DNA of 20,370 nucleotides, taken from assembly GCA_021441665.1 (NCBI GenBank), contig JAGYYN010021791.1, positions 1 to 20,370 of the forward strand, read 5' to 3'. Positions within the stretch are counted from its first letter, which is position 1. Every line of letters starts with the position of its first letter. The translations under genes were made by a program, and so were the position numbers. Shown piece by piece: positions 19,257 to 20,370 of the stretch. This DNA is from Euplotes cf. woodruffi 2 WChen-2021 (lineage: Eukaryota; Ciliophora; Spirotrichea; Euplotida; Euplotidae). The notes under the pieces were generated by a model, which was not told the DNA's origin, did no database searches, and saw nothing but the letters and a program-made list of their open reading frames with translations.

Positions 19257-20370
19257 CTAACCTCCAAGCTCTTGAGTAATCTGTGGAATCAGTGCAATAT
19301 TCTGTAGCATTTTTCTTTGTTCTTGGTTACTATGCTGCAAATAGTCCAATCTTTGTCCGCTATTAATCTTGCGATTCATTCTCCAAAGCTGAGCTGTCTT
19401 TCTAATTTGCTGGTCTGTCGCAAACGCACAGAAACTAAGGTCAGGAGACCAATAAAATGTTTTACATCCGTCATTGAGTAAATTTGGATTAAGTTTTTCT
19501 TTCTTCATCTGCTCAATCATTTTATTTTTCATTACTTTATATGATTTTTCACTCGATACAAATTTATTCGTTTTCTTCGATCAAGTTGATTTATTCCTGG
19601 CCTGAATGTTTTTGGGAGATTCACTTAATGCAAAATTATCATAAGGAAGTAATAGTTTATTCTGCTCAAATGTAGTATTTTTACTCCCCAATCAATTCAT
19701 TGTTTTATTCGTGTGACTTTCAGAAGCAGGACGCTGTCCAGTTCTGAAATGCTTCCGTCGGTTGCTACTTTCACATTTCTGAGTGGTCTGAGGACGATTA
19801 TGTCCTGCTGCCTTGCTGACAACTCTTGCTAATTCATTTTTATTTTGCATGATCGTTGCTGGTTGAATTAATGATCTTGGTTAGTTGTTTTGTGTTGCTT
19901 TGAATTCCAATAAGCGACCTGTTGCTTAAAAACCTTCTATTTATTAATACTCTGCTTGTTGTTAATCTTAAGTAAATCAGCAATATTCTGTGCGGTGGAG
20001 TCTTGTTCATAAATACAGACAATCTGTTTATTTACCTCTGCATGAAGTCTTCTTCAAATGGGCTTTGTAGTCGTAGTCTCTCATCATACTGCTTGTTCGT
20101 CGACTCGCAGTATTTTGAGTTTTATTTATCAATTGAAATATTGTCGAATTTAGATAGCTTGTTTTGACTTTTATTTTTCCTTATTGATATTTAATTTGTA
20201 GTCGTTTGCTTCTTCATCTTCGTTTTTAAATGTGACATGCTGTAGCTCGATGTTTGTGATGTTCTTGTTCTCTTCGTTTTTGATTTTTGAAGCTCTGTAA
20301 GGGTCTTCAAAATGATTACTGTTGGTACTATAATAAGTCCATGAATCGTAACTTACTTCTTCAGATTATT
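19257..20370 (-). CDS. Protein of unknown function with five +1 frameshifts, 5' partial
   Basis: Runs off the right edge; 359 residues are visible. The edge exon (20370-20357) is joined across a 29-bp intron (20356-20328, GTAAGT..TTATAG) to NTNSNHFEDPYRASKIKNEE. Five AAA-stop sites follow at 20176-20171, 20127-20122, 20033-20028, 19942-19937 (TAG) and 19845-19840, separated by 16, 31, 30 and 32 codons. Each +1 shift enters an open, hydrophilic frame, and the distances between sites are exact multiples of three after each skipped base. The last frame runs 194 codons with two TGA as Cys, including NDGCKTFYWSPDLSFCAFAT and KTAQLWRMNRKINSGQRLDY. The product is Lys/Asn/Ser-rich with no domain I can name. 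It ends at TAG 19259-19257; a continuation in another frame to 19219 is discussed in the findings. Confidence 0.72.
19840..19845 (-). other. +1 frameshift site AAA-TAA (right-edge gene, 5 of 5)
   Basis: NSTSNDHAK, shift, KNELARVVSKAAGHNRPQTT, then the long final frame. Confidence 0.78.
19937..19942 (-). other. +1 frameshift site AAA-TAG (right-edge gene, 4 of 5)
   Basis: The only TAG version in the window: KINNKQSINK, shift, RRFLSNRSLIGIQSNTKQLT. Confidence 0.72.
20028..20033 (-). other. +1 frameshift site AAA-TAA (right-edge gene, 3 of 5)
   Basis: LKKTSCRGK, shift, KQIVCIYEQDSTAQNIADLL. A GT inside GGTAAATAA and a later CAG could mimic an intron, but splicing there gives a poor peptide. 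Confidence 0.72.
20122..20127 (-). other. +1 frameshift site AAA-TAA (right-edge gene, 2 of 5)
   Basis: FDNISIDK, shift, KTQNTASRRTSSMMRDYDYK. Confidence 0.72.
20171..20176 (-). other. +1 frameshift site AAA-TAA (right-edge gene, 1 of 5)
   Basis: Upstream LNINKEK, downstream KSQNKLSKFDNISIDK. The new frame lasts only 16 codons before the next site. Confidence 0.72.

Noticed and set aside
20121-20150. Breakage-consensus match AATTGAAATA
   Set aside because: It fits the consensus but lies inside coding sequence of the right-edge gene, so it is more likely chance.
1-20370. Bacterial or mycoplasma origin with TGA as Trp
   Set aside because: Consistent GT..AG introns, C2H2 fingers and eukaryote-only families are present, and the finger cysteines fix TGA as Cys.
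1-20370. tRNA, rRNA, CRISPR, LTR or terminal-inverted-repeat transposon features
   Set aside because: Scanned by eye on both strands; no cloverleaf, rRNA block, regular spacer array, long terminal repeats or transposase motif was seen. A covariance or profile search could still reveal something.

Overview
The window is eukaryotic nuclear DNA from a hypotrich-type ciliate that fits Euplotes. It is AT-rich and cut by many very short GT..AG introns (25-40 bp most often). Three observations point to Euplotes. (1) In-frame TGA reads as cysteine, shown best by a three-finger C2H2 protein in which five of the six finger cysteines are TGA. (2) Reading frames repeatedly end at AAA-TAA (once AAA-TAG) and continue sensibly one base downstream, the +1 frameshift signal known from Euplotes. 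I count 13 such sites in six genes, one with an alternative explanation. (3) TAA and TAG are the only terminators. No C4A4/G4T4 telomere repeat occurs, although about ten genes are present. Euplotes macronuclear chromosomes are mostly gene-sized, so the window is more likely micronuclear (germline) DNA than a finished macronuclear chromosome; this is inference.

Layout, plus strand: 5'-truncated NADPH:quinone oxidoreductase (<2-954); Sel1-repeat protein with one frameshift (1570-2930); C2H2 zinc-finger protein (3362-4511); long coiled-coil protein with two frameshifts (5399-8110); a 2.4 kb gene-poor stretch (8111-10567) holding a strongly G-skewed coding-like remnant, an inverted repeat built from the Euplotes chromosome-breakage consensus and one possible small ORF; a TORTIFOLIA1/SPIRAL2-like HEAT-repeat microtubule protein (10568-14150); an unresolved stretch with a possible small gene (14151-14998); a basic protein of unknown function with two frameshifts (~14999-16324); and a small protein that may be RNase H2 subunit C (16446-17218).

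Layout, minus strand: a Ser/Lys-rich protein with two frameshifts (17256-18139), converging tail-to-tail with the previous gene across 37 bp; an unknown protein with three exons (18300-18841, perhaps from 18912); and a 3' gene fragment with five frameshifts in about 110 codons (19257 to the right edge).

The genes look like unrelated housekeeping, cytoskeletal and regulatory functions, not an operon or a single pathway. Their shared feature is how they are decoded: most need splicing, UGA-to-Cys decoding and +1 frameshifting, often several times per message. The most striking case is the right-hand gene, which crosses five stop codons before it terminates.
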